From: Candidatus Nomurabacteria bacterium
GTDB lineage: Bacteria; Patescibacteriota; Minisyncoccia; Phycocordibacterales; UBA2100
DNA: 31,720 nucleotides
Direction: 5' to 3'
Assembly: GCA_943359705.1 (NCBI GenBank)
Contig: CALRIB010000003.1
Location: 1-31,720 of the forward strand
Shown: piece after piece, positions 1 through 6,780 of the stretch
Position numbering within the stretch: the stretch's first letter is position 1
Layout: every line of letters starts with the position of its first letter
The notes under the pieces: generated by a model
Told to the model about the DNA's origin: nothing
What the model saw: only the letters and a program-made list of their open reading frames with translations
Database searches by the model: none
Position numbers and translations under genes: made by a program

Positions 1-563
1 GCGCCCTCCGTTTCTACACGCAATTCTCCGATCCTTCGACGCCCGACTATTCCTGGAACCGCTCGCTGCCGAGCTCCCGCGCCGCGTTTGCCGCCGGCAA
101 CCTCGCGCTCTACTTCGGGTATGCCAGCGAAGCGCCGCTCATTGCCCGCATCAATCCCAACTTGAACTTCTCTCCGGCCGCTCTGCCGCAAATACGCGGA
201 GCCGCCCGCGCCGTGGGCGCCGCCAAGGTCTACGCGCTCGCCACCACGCGCACGAGCCGGAATCCGCAGGGCGCCATTACGGTGGCATCGCTTATCGCCG
301 GGAGCGACGTTTCGAAGGCGCTCTCGATTGCCCTCGGCATCCCGTCGGCGCGGCGCGACTCGCTTTCCCTCGGCTCCATCCAAGGGAGCGACGATCTCTT
401 TGCGAAGCAGGCTATCATAGGGAAGTCGTGGCTCGACCCCGACCCCGAAAAAACCAACGGCATTTTCCAGAGTATGGTGGAGTCCATCACAAGCGGTAGC
501 GCCAGGCCTTCGGAGGCGATAGGGCGTGCTGACCAGCAGATGGCGCAACTTATTTCACAATGA
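1..563 (+). CDS. Extracellular solute-binding protein, C-terminal part (5' end outside window)
   Basis: The reading frame is open from the window edge (first full codon at 3) to TGA at 561-563. The visible 186 residues look like the C-terminal lobe of a family 1 ABC-transporter substrate-binding protein. The segment with FYTQFSDP, followed by a stretch in which an aromatic pair and a GN-x-ALYFGY-like strand occur, matches the 'maximum-capacity/ALF-GY' pattern typical of these proteins. The end has the usual helical tail (SEAIGRADQQMAQLI). Such a protein would bind a ligand outside the membrane and deliver it to an ABC permease; neither signal peptide nor permease is visible here. The ligand cannot be told. 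It is followed after 93 bp by the pilin-like cluster on the same strand. The family call is moderately sure, the specificity unknown. Confidence 0.6.
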   Translation, partial: ALRFYTQFSDPSTPDYSWNRSLPSSRAAFAAGNLALYFGYASEAPLIARINPNLNFSPAALPQIRGAARAVGAAKVYALATTRTSRNPQGAITVASLIAGSDVSKALSIALGIPSARRDSLSLGSIQGSDDLFAKQAIIGKSWLDPDPEKTNGIFQSMVESITSGSARPSEAIGRADQQMAQLISQ

Positions 564-658
564 ATCCCGTTAGAGATACACACTGATTGAACTCCTATGT
601 CACGACCCTCGAATGAAACGGCTAATCGTACCAAGCGATTCTTTTTCTCTAACGGGAT
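564..658. repeat. 13-bp perfect inverted repeat bracketing the first pilin start
   Basis: ATCCCGTTAGAGA at 564-576 is exactly complementary to TCTCTAACGGGAT at 646-658. The left arm begins directly after the stop of the solute-binding gene and the right arm covers the first two bases of the ATG at 657. In a transcript reading through from upstream, this would form a long-range stem with a 69-nt loop that hides the 657 start while leaving an ATG at 597 in the loop. A regulatory role is inference. Confidence 0.5.
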
Positions 659-1019
659 GAAAAGTCTCGCGACACATTCGGTTGCAACTGCTTTCAGTGC
701 GTTGGCGCTCTCGATGCTATCGCTCGGCATCGCGCACGCCGAAAGCTGCGTCGGTCTCTGCAACCCGCTCAACTTCGCCACTATCGCCGATTTCATCGCG
801 GGCGCGCTCAAGGTGCTCGTGATGATAGCACTGCCTATCGTTTCGCTGTTCATCGTCATTTCCGGTTTCCTTTTCATCAAGGCGCAAGGCAATCCGAGCG
901 AGCTTGAGACCGCAAAAAAGAATTTTTGGTACGTCATCCTGGGCACGCTTCTCATCCTCGGCGCGTGGGTCATCGCGACTCTCATCGCCGGCACGGTCTC
1001 GCAACTTACGGCTGCATGA
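657..1019 (+). CDS. Small pilin-like (VirB2/T4SS-pilin type) membrane protein 1
   Basis: This predicted 120-aa protein has an N-terminal signal peptide (about residues 1-28, ending in IAHA) followed by a short Cys-containing segment (ESCVGLC) and two hydrophobic helices at about 43-70 and 88-115 joined by a polar loop with a GNPSELETAKKNF motif. This two-helix layout with a charged linker is typical of the T4SS-pilin/TrbC-VirB2-like proteins abundant in Patescibacteria. An upstream in-frame ATG at 597 would add 20 residues. I prefer 657 because it places a clean signal peptide at the N-terminus, as in the next three paralogues. It overlaps the following gene by 4 nt (ATGA), which implies co-transcription. 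Function as an actual pilus subunit is not shown by the sequence. Confidence 0.65.
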   Translation: MKSLATHSVATAFSALALSMLSLGIAHAESCVGLCNPLNFATIADFIAGALKVLVMIALPIVSLFIVISGFLFIKAQGNPSELETAKKNFWYVILGTLLILGAWVIATLIAGTVSQLTAA

Positions 1020-1390
1020 GGACTCGCATCGTCGCCTGTGTTCTCTTCACGCTCGCGCTCCCGGGCGTTACGCTGGCCGCGGCGCATAACTTTCTCGAGC
1101 TCTCGAACACGCTGGTCGAACTCATCAGCACCGCCACCGGTGTTCTCATCGTCTTCGGGCTCGTCGCGTATTTTTACGGGATGGCCACCAACATCAACGA
1201 ATTCGGCAAGGAAGACGGGCATGAAAAAATCAAGGCCTACTTTTTTTGGGGCATCGTCATTCTTTTCGTCATGGTCTCGATTTGGGGCATTGTGGAGCTT
1301 TTGCGGAACACTATCTTTAGTGATTCGGCCTTTCATCCGACGGACGGCTCTCCCGTGTCGGTCTGCGACCGCTTCGGCGATTGCTCCTAA
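1016..1390 (+). CDS. Small pilin-like membrane protein 2
   Basis: This 124-aa protein has a signal peptide (MRTRIVACVLFTLALPG, cleavage near LAA) and two hydrophobic helices separated by a polar linker (NINEFGKEDGHEKIK). The second helix carries FVMVSIWGIVELL, which is almost repeated in the products at 1921 (FVMVSIWGIIRLV) and 2337 (LVMVSVYGIIALL), so the three are clear paralogues. The C-terminal tail is polar and holds two cysteines. The start ATG overlaps the TGA of the preceding gene, and the next gene begins 5 nt after the stop, so the set is probably one operon. The likely role is a T4SS-pilin-like surface or membrane subunit; this is inference from the fold pattern. Confidence 0.65.
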   Translation: MRTRIVACVLFTLALPGVTLAAAHNFLELSNTLVELISTATGVLIVFGLVAYFYGMATNINEFGKEDGHEKIKAYFFWGIVILFVMVSIWGIVELLRNTIFSDSAFHPTDGSPVSVCDRFGDCS

Positions 1391-1394
1391 AAAT

Positions 1395-1829
1395 ATGCGC
1401 ACAAAAATCCTGCAACTCTCGCCTCTGATTCTTGGCCTCATCGCGCTGCCGCAAAGTGCCTCAGCGCTCACACTCATCCAAGTCTTGGGTGTTTTCCACC
1501 TTTTTGTCGGTCTCTTTCTCACAGCCACGCTCGGCGTTTTCATCTCGGCCACGGCAGTCTACATGATGCGCTTCGGTACCTGGCCGTCGTATCGCACGAC
1601 CGCGGTCGAGGCGATGCGCTGGGGCGTGGCCATGCTTTTTGTACTTATCGTGCTTCTCGGCATCGTGCGATGGTTTGAGGGGTATTCAGGGTTTGCACTC
1701 ACCTTGCTGGCGGTCGTCGTCATTGTAGGTCTCGTCTTTGTCATAGGGAAGTACGCCTTTGGTGCGGGGGGCGGTGGAGAAAAGAAAGCCGAAAAGAAGC
1801 CCGGCGCCAAGCCCGCTGCCAAACACTAG
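1395..1829 (+). CDS. Small pilin-like membrane protein 3 with Lys/Ala-rich tail
   Basis: The product is 144 aa. It has a signal peptide (about 1-24, QSASA before the cut), then hydrophobic helices at about 28-52, 68-90 and 95-118, and a Gly-rich then Lys/Ala/Pro-rich tail (GGGGEKKAEKKPGAK). The middle linker (FGTWPSYRTTAVEAMRWG) sits where the paralogues have their charged loop, and the following helix ends in LLGIVRWF like the IWGIVELL of its neighbours. It differs by the extra third helix and the basic tail, which could contact nucleic acid or another subunit. ATG at 1395 follows the previous stop by 4 nt. Same operon by spacing and strand. Confidence 0.6.
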   Translation: MRTKILQLSPLILGLIALPQSASALTLIQVLGVFHLFVGLFLTATLGVFISATAVYMMRFGTWPSYRTTAVEAMRWGVAMLFVLIVLLGIVRWFEGYSGFALTLLAVVVIVGLVFVIGKYAFGAGGGGEKKAEKKPGAKPAAKH

Positions 1830-1878
1830 GATATCCACAGTAAGCGCCCAATCCAATTGTATTTTAGGGCAGGCCGTA

Positions 1879-1891
1879 TACCATTATGGTA
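1879..1891. promoter_or_regulatory. 13-bp palindrome in the gap before pilin gene 4
   Basis: TACCATTATGGTA is a perfect palindrome around a central T. It lies in the only sizeable gap of the cluster (1830-1920), 29 nt before the next ATG, and overlaps a possible -10 (TATACC at 1877-1882). It may be an operator or part of an internal promoter; unproven. Confidence 0.3.
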
Positions 1892-1920
1892 CTTACCGAT
1901 TAACTAATTTGGCTCTTACT

Positions 1921-2301
1921 ATGCGTTCACGAATTGGTGCTGTTTCTGCTCTGGGAGCCCTCGCGCTCGCTTTTCCCGCCCTTGCTGCGGCCGCCACACT
2001 TACCAATACACTCGTCTTTCTAAGTACCTTCCTCAACGGCGTCATCGGTCTTTTCATCACCCTGGCTATCGTCGTCTTCTTCTGGGGTCTCATTAAGTAC
2101 CTCTGGAGTATCGACCAGGAGAACGCGCACGAGGGTCTCAAGATTATGTTCTTCGGCCTCGTCTGCATCTTCGTGATGGTCTCCATTTGGGGCATCATCC
2201 GCCTTGTGCAGACCACATTCCAGGTTACGTCCACGGACCCCATCATCCCGAAAGGCATTCAGGTCAACCCTTCAGGCGGCGGCGGTGGAAGCGCGTACTA
2301 A
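1921..2301 (+). CDS. Small pilin-like membrane protein 4
   Basis: This 126-aa protein has an Ala-rich signal peptide (MRSRIGAVSALGALALAFPA, cleavage near AAAA), a first helix (NGVIGLFITLAIVVFFWGLI), a polar linker with SIDQENAHEGLK, a second helix ending FVMVSIWGIIRLV and a Pro/Gly-rich tail ending in GGGGGS. The AHEG(L/I) of the linker and VMVSIWGII motif are shared with the products at 1016 and 2337. The start is the first ATG compatible with the signal peptide; no clear Shine-Dalgarno sequence precedes it. It is separated from gene 3 by 91 bp, so it may have its own promoter. Confidence 0.65.
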   Translation: MRSRIGAVSALGALALAFPALAAAATLTNTLVFLSTFLNGVIGLFITLAIVVFFWGLIKYLWSIDQENAHEGLKIMFFGLVCIFVMVSIWGIIRLVQTTFQVTSTDPIIPKGIQVNPSGGGGGSAY

Positions 2302-2336
2302 TCCCTTCTGCCGCGCTCTTGCGGCATCAATGATCC

Positions 2337-2660
2337 ATGGCAGCCGCAGCTCAACTGTTGGATCGCTTCGTCAAATTCATCATTGATCCTTTGATATTGC
2401 TCGTGTTTGCGGCGGGCTTCTTTATGTTTGTCTGGGGGCTTGTGCAATTTCTCATCAATCTGGAAGACGTTTCGGCGCACGAAGAAGGGATTGAGCACAT
2501 GAAATGGGGCATTGTAGGTATGCTCGTGATGGTCTCGGTTTACGGCATCATCGCGCTTCTCGACAACACCTTCAATCTCGGCGCATTTAACGGCCAAACG
2601 CCGGATATGTCAGCACTCCAAAACATTCCGCCGTTCCAGGGATTCACGAACGGAAAGTAG
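2337..2660 (+). CDS. Small pilin-like membrane protein 5 (no signal peptide)
   Basis: The 107-aa product starts directly with the first helix (LILLVFAAGFFMFVWGLVQF at about 19-38), followed by the linker INLEDVSAHEEGIEHMK and the helix GMLVMVSVYGIIALL. It is the closest relative of the 1921 product but lacks the N-terminal secretion signal, ending in a polar tail with several Pro and Gly. The stop lies inside the convergent aminotransferase gene (17-nt overlap). The missing signal could mean a different membrane topology or a start that was lost. No other in-frame start that would add a signal is visible upstream. Confidence 0.6.
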   Translation: MAAAAQLLDRFVKFIIDPLILLVFAAGFFMFVWGLVQFLINLEDVSAHEEGIEHMKWGIVGMLVMVSVYGIIALLDNTFNLGAFNGQTPDMSALQNIPPFQGFTNGK

Positions 2661-3456
2661 CGAGAAAGGCATCGAAGGCAGCCATCAGGTCATCAAGCGC
2701 CTTCGGTCGTGCGCCGAACGCATGCGAGTCTATCGACTGCACGGGTACGATTTTTGAAGACGTGCTCGTGATAAAGGCTGCCTCATATTCTGCGATACTC
2801 GCGAGCGGCATGTGCTGTTCGACAACATCCAAACCGACGGCCTTTGCGGTTTGCGTGACGTATTTGCGCGTGACCCCGAGTAAAACCTCCGCCTCCGGTG
2901 CAGAAAAAAGAGTCTTCCCTTTCATTGCGAAAAAGTTGGTTCGCGTGCCCTCCGTTATATTGCCTTTGTTGTCGATAAGCAGGGCATCATACGCGCCCGC
3001 TTTCTTTGCCTCAGCGTAAGCAAGATAGCTTTGCAACATATTGAGCGACTTCGCGTGCGGGAACGCGCGTTCGTACTTGAACGAAATGAGGTGAATGCCG
3101 TCTCGATATAGCTTCTTGTCGGGGAAATGGGGGTTAAGGGGAATTATGGAAAGAATGGGCGCCGCTCCGCCGAGCAGAAGGATTTTGAGGTTGTAACTCT
3201 CCGCCTCAGTTTTTTGCATCAAGTCGGCGATTGCCTTCTCAACGAACGTCTCATCGAACGAATGTGTAAGTCCAATAGTCCGAGCCGATTCCATCAGCCG
3301 CTCGATGTGGTCTGCGAGAAAATAGGGAGCGCCGTTTGCCACCCGAATGCTTTCGTAGACACCAAAACCATACTGATATTCAATATTCGAAAGCGGCACG
3401 ACCGCTTCCTCAATCGACAGTAGTTTCCCGTTTTTCGAAAAGTATTTGAAATCCAT
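2644..3456 (-). CDS. Class IV PLP aminotransferase (branched-chain / D-amino-acid / ADC-lyase type)
   Basis: The 270-aa product shows the class IV fold. The N-terminal part has NIEYQYGFGVYESIRV and the FLADHIERL motif (positions about 26-60). The PLP lysine is probably the K of HAKSLNMLQSYLA (about residue 142), and the phosphate/cofactor region ITEGTRTNFF follows some 35 residues later, with the family's ExTxxN pattern. The C-terminus holds FITSTSSKIVPV, like the ITSTxxGVxPV motif of IlvE/Dat proteins. Such enzymes move amino groups from branched-chain or D-amino acids, or cleave aminodeoxychorismate; the sequence does not decide which. The frame is open further upstream into tRNA-Leu, but ATG at 3456 is the only start outside the tRNA. 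It begins 6 nt after the tRNA 3' end. Confidence 0.75.
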   Translation of the reverse strand: MDFKYFSKNGKLLSIEEAVVPLSNIEYQYGFGVYESIRVANGAPYFLADHIERLMESARTIGLTHSFDETFVEKAIADLMQKTEAESYNLKILLLGGAAPILSIIPLNPHFPDKKLYRDGIHLISFKYERAFPHAKSLNMLQSYLAYAEAKKAGAYDALLIDNKGNITEGTRTNFFAMKGKTLFSAPEAEVLLGVTRKYVTQTAKAVGLDVVEQHMPLASIAEYEAAFITSTSSKIVPVQSIDSHAFGARPKALDDLMAAFDAFLATFRS

Positions 3457-3462
3457 ACGATG

Positions 3463-3543
3463 TGGGCAGGAGAGGACTTGCACCTCCACGCCTTTCGGCA
3501 CAAGGTCCTAAACCTTGCGTGTCTTCTATTTCACCACCTGCCC
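3463..3543 (-). tRNA. tRNA-Leu(UAG), T-loop with G55
   Basis: Read on the minus strand, a 7-bp acceptor (GGGCAGG/CCTGCCC) encloses a full cloverleaf. The anticodon stem is CAAGG/CCTTG with loop TTTAGGA, so the anticodon is UAG. A long variable arm (GCCGAAAGGC) is typical of class II tRNA-Leu. The discriminator is A and CCA is not encoded. The T-arm is GGAGG-TGCAAGT-CCTCT: the loop has G where nearly all bacterial tRNAs have U55. Confidence 0.93.
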
Positions 3544-3610
3544 GCCCGTGCATCCTAGCGCAAAACGTTATCCCTGTCGTCGCCCTGCTTGTGCTCAGAA
3601 ACGAAGTACC

Positions 3611-5659
3611 ATGCGGCGAATGCTCACTTCATTAGTCTACCCGGCCGCAGTGTTTCTCGGTGCGTTCCTTCTTTTTGTTATCCAGCCCATAGAGGGGAAA
3701 CAACTTCTTCCGCTTTTCGGCGGCTCGTCGTCGGTGTGGGCGACCAGCCTCGCCTTTTTTACCTCGATGCTTTTCTTTGGCTATCTCTACGTCTACGTAC
3801 TGACACGCGCTAACGCAAAGAAACAAGTAATTGTTCACTCGTTGGTAGTCGTGGCGTCACTCGCGTTCTTTGTGATTCCCGTCGTCGCATTTTTCACAAC
3901 AGGGATGCCATTTCTCGACGTCTTGCTCGCTCTTCTTGTTTCAATTGGTTTGCCCTACTTTGTACTCTCGACGACCGGGCCCCTGCTGCAATTCTGGTTC
4001 GCGGCCACGCAAAAGAAAGAACCCTACAAGCTGTATGCACTCTCCAACGCCGCCTCACTCGCGGCGCTCGCCGCGTATCCGTTCATCATCGAGCCCCTCA
4101 TAACATTGCGGAATCAGCACGTGCTCTGGGCCGCGTTGTTCGTCGTCTACGCAGTCTTGTGTCTTGCAGCAGCACGCGGATTTTTGCGCACGACGCAAAG
4201 GGCGACTCCTCACGAATCGGTAGTTGCTCCGGCGTGGAAATTACGCGTGACGTGGATTGCTTTTGCCGCTCTGCCGGCTTTCATGCTCGTGGCGATAACG
4301 ACTCAGCTTACACAGGTCATCACGCCGATGCCGCTTTTGTGGGTGGTACCGCTGGCGCTCTACCTCGTCACCTTTATCGTCGCGTTCAGCGGACGGGTGC
4401 GTCTGCGCTATGCCCCTGTCTTTCTTCTCATTGCCGTGGCGGGCGCGTACTATTTTGAACCGCCGCTCTTTGGCGGAACGAGTTGGGGAGACGTGACTCC
4501 GCGGTTCGTCTTCTACCTGCTCGTGCTTTTCCTCTCCGGCCTTACGGCGCACACACTCCTGTACATGTCGCGCCCGCATCCGCGCCACTCACCGCTCTTT
4601 TACCTGGCGATTGCATTTGGAGGAATGCTCGGATGCATTGCGGCGAGCATCGTGGCGCCGCTCGTCTTTACCGACTTTGTGGAGTTTCCGCTCGGCCTTG
4701 CCGCGTGTGCAGCACTCGCCGTTCTCGTTCTCTCCCCGCACTTTTTCCCGCGTCTCAAGTCCGGAATGATAGCGCTCACCAAAGCTCTGGCGATGCTCGG
4801 CGTTGTGATTCTTCTCATGCAATACTTGTCGGCCGACACGGTGGCACCGGCAGTATCAAGCAGAAATTTTTACGGCAAGGCGAGCGTCGTCTTTATGGAC
4901 GATTTTACCGTGCTTGCGCATGGCTCGACTATTCACGGCGCGCAATTCACGAAGCCCGACTTGCAACGGATCCCGACCATGTATTACACGCCGAAGAGCG
5001 GTGTCGGGCGCGCTTTTCTTTTTGAACAGGACACGCGCAAGAAGCAGCCGCTCCGCGCCGGCGTCGTCGGTCTCGGCACCGGCGCGCTCGCGGCATACTG
5101 CCGCGCGGGCGACAGTTTCGTGTTCTACGAGATAGATAAAGACATCGATGTACTCGCCAAACAATACTTCAGCTATCTCGCGCACTGCACAGGTTCCGAA
5201 GTGCGTCTCGGTGACGCGCGCATCGTCTTACAAAGCGAGGGCGATACCAACAGATCGGGGAAGTACGACATCCTGGCCGTCGACGCGTTCAGCAACGACA
5301 CTATTCCCGCGCACCTGCTCACGCTAGAAGCGTTCCAACTTTACGCCTCGCATCTGCGCTCGCCGCAAAGCATCATCGCTGTGCATGTATCGAATAGGTA
5401 TCTCGACCTGGCTCCCGTCGTTTTGCGTCTCGCCGCGGAGTTGCGCTTCAGTGCAGCCATCATTCGCGACCCTGGCGACCCGAATCTGAGGGGCGTCGCT
5501 TCGCAATGGGTGCTTCTTGCTGCAGATAGCTCCGACTTCCGCTCCGTCGTCTTTGCCAACACCGACTCCGCACCGCCCAAAAATACCGCACCCGTCTGGA
5601 CCGACGACTACAGCAGTATTTTGCCTGTGTTACGGCTGCCGTGGCTCTATTGGAACTAA
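3611..5659 (+). CDS. Multi-pass membrane protein fused to a spermidine-synthase-like domain
   Basis: The product is about 682 aa. Residues 1-430 are a membrane part with roughly ten to twelve hydrophobic helices, starting with AAVFLGAFLLFVIQPIEGKQ, the signature opening of 'fused MFS/spermidine synthase' proteins. The C-terminal 240 residues form a Rossmann-like methyltransferase/aminopropyltransferase domain: a GxGxG-type loop (VVGLGTGALAAYC) near 483-496, an acidic residue ending the next strand (FYEIDKDI), and DAFSND near 557 in place of the catalytic Asp region. Whether it makes polyamines or only binds a SAM-like ligand is unknown. ATG at 3611 was chosen because upstream in-frame starts lie in tRNA-Leu sequence on the other strand. 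It stands alone, divergent from the tRNA and aminotransferase. Confidence 0.75.
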   Translation: MRRMLTSLVYPAAVFLGAFLLFVIQPIEGKQLLPLFGGSSSVWATSLAFFTSMLFFGYLYVYVLTRANAKKQVIVHSLVVVASLAFFVIPVVAFFTTGMPFLDVLLALLVSIGLPYFVLSTTGPLLQFWFAATQKKEPYKLYALSNAASLAALAAYPFIIEPLITLRNQHVLWAALFVVYAVLCLAAARGFLRTTQRATPHESVVAPAWKLRVTWIAFAALPAFMLVAITTQLTQVITPMPLLWVVPLALYLVTFIVAFSGRVRLRYAPVFLLIAVAGAYYFEPPLFGGTSWGDVTPRFVFYLLVLFLSGLTAHTLLYMSRPHPRHSPLFYLAIAFGGMLGCIAASIVAPLVFTDFVEFPLGLAACAALAVLVLSPHFFPRLKSGMIALTKALAMLGVVILLMQYLSADTVAPAVSSRNFYGKASVVFMDDFTVLAHGSTIHGAQFTKPDLQRIPTMYYTPKSGVGRAFLFEQDTRKKQPLRAGVVGLGTGALAAYCRAGDSFVFYEIDKDIDVLAKQYFSYLAHCTGSEVRLGDARIVLQSEGDTNRSGKYDILAVDAFSNDTIPAHLLTLEAFQLYASHLRSPQSIIAVHVSNRYLDLAPVVLRLAAELRFSAAIIRDPGDPNLRGVASQWVLLAADSSDFRSVVFANTDSAPPKNTAPVWTDDYSSILPVLRLPWLYWN

Positions 5660-5763
5660 CTGTCGTCAGGGATATTTTGCTCGCCGCCGCTCGCAAAATT
5701 CCACGACCCTGCCTCGCCTATTTCGTCTGCAGACGAAACATGGCTCCGGCTCGGACTTGTAAA

Positions 5764-5791
5764 CGAAAACAGTGCGTAGGCACTGTTTTCG
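5764..5791. terminator. Bidirectional hairpin between the spermidine-synthase fusion and tRNA-Lys
   Basis: CGAAAACAGTGC (5764-5775) pairs perfectly with GCACTGTTTTCG (5780-5791) around a GTAG loop. The stem lies 105 bp after the plus-strand stop and 8 bp beyond the tRNA-Lys 3' end, so it can serve both converging transcripts. On the minus strand it is followed by TTTAC. An outer 8-bp pair (CGGACTTG 5753-5760 with CAAGTCCG 5795-5802) would run into the tRNA acceptor. The rest of 5660-5752 holds nothing I recognise. Confidence 0.65.
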
Positions 5792-5798
5792 ATTCAAG

Positions 5799-5871
5799 TC
5801 CGCCCAGTTGGATTCGAACCAACGACCGTTCGCTTAAGAGGCGACTGCTCTACCAACTGAGCTATGGGCGG
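5799..5871 (-). tRNA. tRNA-Lys(CUU)
   Basis: On the minus strand the acceptor CCGCCCA/TGGGCGG, D-arm GCTC-AGTTGGTA-GAGC, anticodon arm TCGC-CTCTTAA-GCGA and T-arm GTTGG-TTCGAAT-CCAAC give a canonical 73-nt class I tRNA. The anticodon is CUU. The outermost anticodon-stem pair is a G-A mismatch. Discriminator A, no encoded CCA. The T-loop is normal here. Confidence 0.95.
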
Positions 5872-5912
5872 ATTGCGGAGATTCTACACGGTTTTACGCG
5901 TTTGAGAATATC

Positions 5913-6428
5913 CTAGTTCTTCCTCGCGACTTGTAGAAAAATCGTTGAGGCCAGAGCAAAAGCGCACAGATCGGCAATAGTCGCGATTGAATCTCCAAAA
6001 AAACCAAGAACACCAATTCCGATTACCATCGCGAGTATGCCGTACAATTGCGCCAAGATACCCACTTGGTTTTGCAGTTTGGTCATTTGCCAACCGACAG
6101 CGATAATTGCGCTTCCGATGGTAATTCCGAACAAGACCTGTATCAAATATTGCTGTGTGATGTTGGGGAACGCGTAAACGACAATCGTGCTTAATATTGA
6201 AGCAGTAATCCACGCGTAACTCGCGTAGGTGATAACGGGCTTCTTATACATTTCTGCGAGTGTCGCAAAACCCCAGATATAGGAAACGTACAGAATCAGG
6301 TTGAAGATATCGATCGGAATTATTATTGAAGGCGAGAGGGAAGACGGATCGGCTATAAAATGTCCCCAAATTGCTAATAGTATGGAAGCAGCCCCGGCTC
6401 CCGCGGCAAGCAATAATTTGTTACGCAT
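5913..6428 (-). CDS. Small polytopic membrane protein of unknown function
   Basis: I do not recognise this 171-aa protein. It is almost entirely hydrophobic, with about six predicted membrane helices (near 4-22, 34-52, 62-82, 90-110, 123-145 and 148-165) and very short loops such as EMYKKP and QMTKLQNQ. No catalytic motif is visible. ATG at 6428 is supported by a TATACT hexamer exactly 6 nt upstream, so the mRNA probably starts at the ATG. Longer in-frame starts lie inside tRNA-Leu(UAA). It is followed by tRNA-Lys on the same strand. Confidence 0.6.
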   Translation of the reverse strand: MRNKLLLAAGAGAASILLAIWGHFIADPSSLSPSIIIPIDIFNLILYVSYIWGFATLAEMYKKPVITYASYAWITASILSTIVVYAFPNITQQYLIQVLFGITIGSAIIAVGWQMTKLQNQVGILAQLYGILAMVIGIGVLGFFGDSIATIADLCAFALASTIFLQVARKN

Positions 6429-6434
6429 GGTGAA

Positions 6435-6440
6435 AGTATA
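6435..6440 (-). promoter_or_regulatory. -10 TATACT, 6 nt before the 6428 start
   Basis: With the usual 6-nt spacing to the transcription start, +1 falls on the A of the ATG, which predicts a leaderless mRNA. It lies between tRNA-Leu(UAA) and the membrane protein. Confidence 0.55.
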
Positions 6441-6449
6441 TACCGTCTG

Positions 6450-6532
6450 TGCCGGGGGTGGGACTTGAACCCACACGTCCTTGCGGACAATTGATCTTAA
6501 GTCAATCGCGTAAACCATTCCGCCACCCCGGC
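6450..6532 (-). tRNA. tRNA-Leu(UAA)
   Basis: On the minus strand the acceptor GCCGGGG/CCCCGGC, anticodon arm TTGA-CTTAAGA-TCAA (anticodon UAA), long variable arm (GTCCGCAAGGAC) and T-arm GTGGG-TTCAAGT-CCCAC form a class II leucine tRNA. Discriminator A; no CCA. The T-loop is canonical, unlike tRNA-Leu(UAG). Confidence 0.95.
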
Positions 6533-6534
6533 TT

Positions 6535-6780
6535 TTATGTCAGCGTCTTCAGGAACTCCTTGCCGACGCCAGACTTTAAGTATCTTTCACGTTTTCTCGC
6601 TGTTTGTCTATCGACAGCCTGTTCAGAGTAGATAAGCACGAACGGACGATACGGCCTGGTAGAGAACGTCTTGCCGTCATTGTGCTGCTGTATGCGTCGT
6701 GCGATGTCAGCTGTCATCCCGACGTAAATGTAATTCCTTACAAGACTTCGGAGCGCATAAACATAAAATCGCTCGATCAT
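6535..6780 (-). CDS. GIY-YIG nuclease-domain protein
   Basis: This 81-aa protein is a stand-alone GIY-YIG domain of the short UPF0213/YhbQ-like kind. The first strand VYALRS and second strand YIYVGMT correspond to the GIY and YIG motifs. R27 of DIARRIQQHN is the conserved arginine of the helix, and the glutamate/lysine region KRERYLKSG follows. Proteins of this kind are metal-dependent nucleases, but the role of the short versions is poorly known. Its ATG overlaps the TGA of the upstream methyltransferase (ATGA), so both are translated from one mRNA. The gene ends 2 nt before tRNA-Leu(UAA). Confidence 0.85.
   Translation of the reverse strand: MIERFYVYALRSLVRNYIYVGMTADIARRIQQHNDGKTFSTRPYRPFVLIYSEQAVDRQTARKRERYLKSGVGKEFLKTLT

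Noticed and set aside
230..1552. Long minus-strand reading frame (440 codons) opposite the solute-binding and pilin genes
   Set aside because: Its product is rich in Arg, Ser and Met without recognisable motifs, and the plus strand has overlapping signal-peptide proteins with paralogues; it is a codon-bias shadow.
3463..3543. Extension of the aminotransferase N-terminus and of the spermidine-synthase fusion into this stretch
   Set aside because: The stretch is a complete tRNA-Leu; the next in-frame ATGs outside it (3456 and 3611) give normal N-termini.
5753..5802. Possible second tRNA (Thr-like ACTTGTAAA next to a T-arm-like TTCGATTC)
   Set aside because: No anticodon or acceptor stem can be formed; the perfect 12-bp hairpin explains the sequence better.
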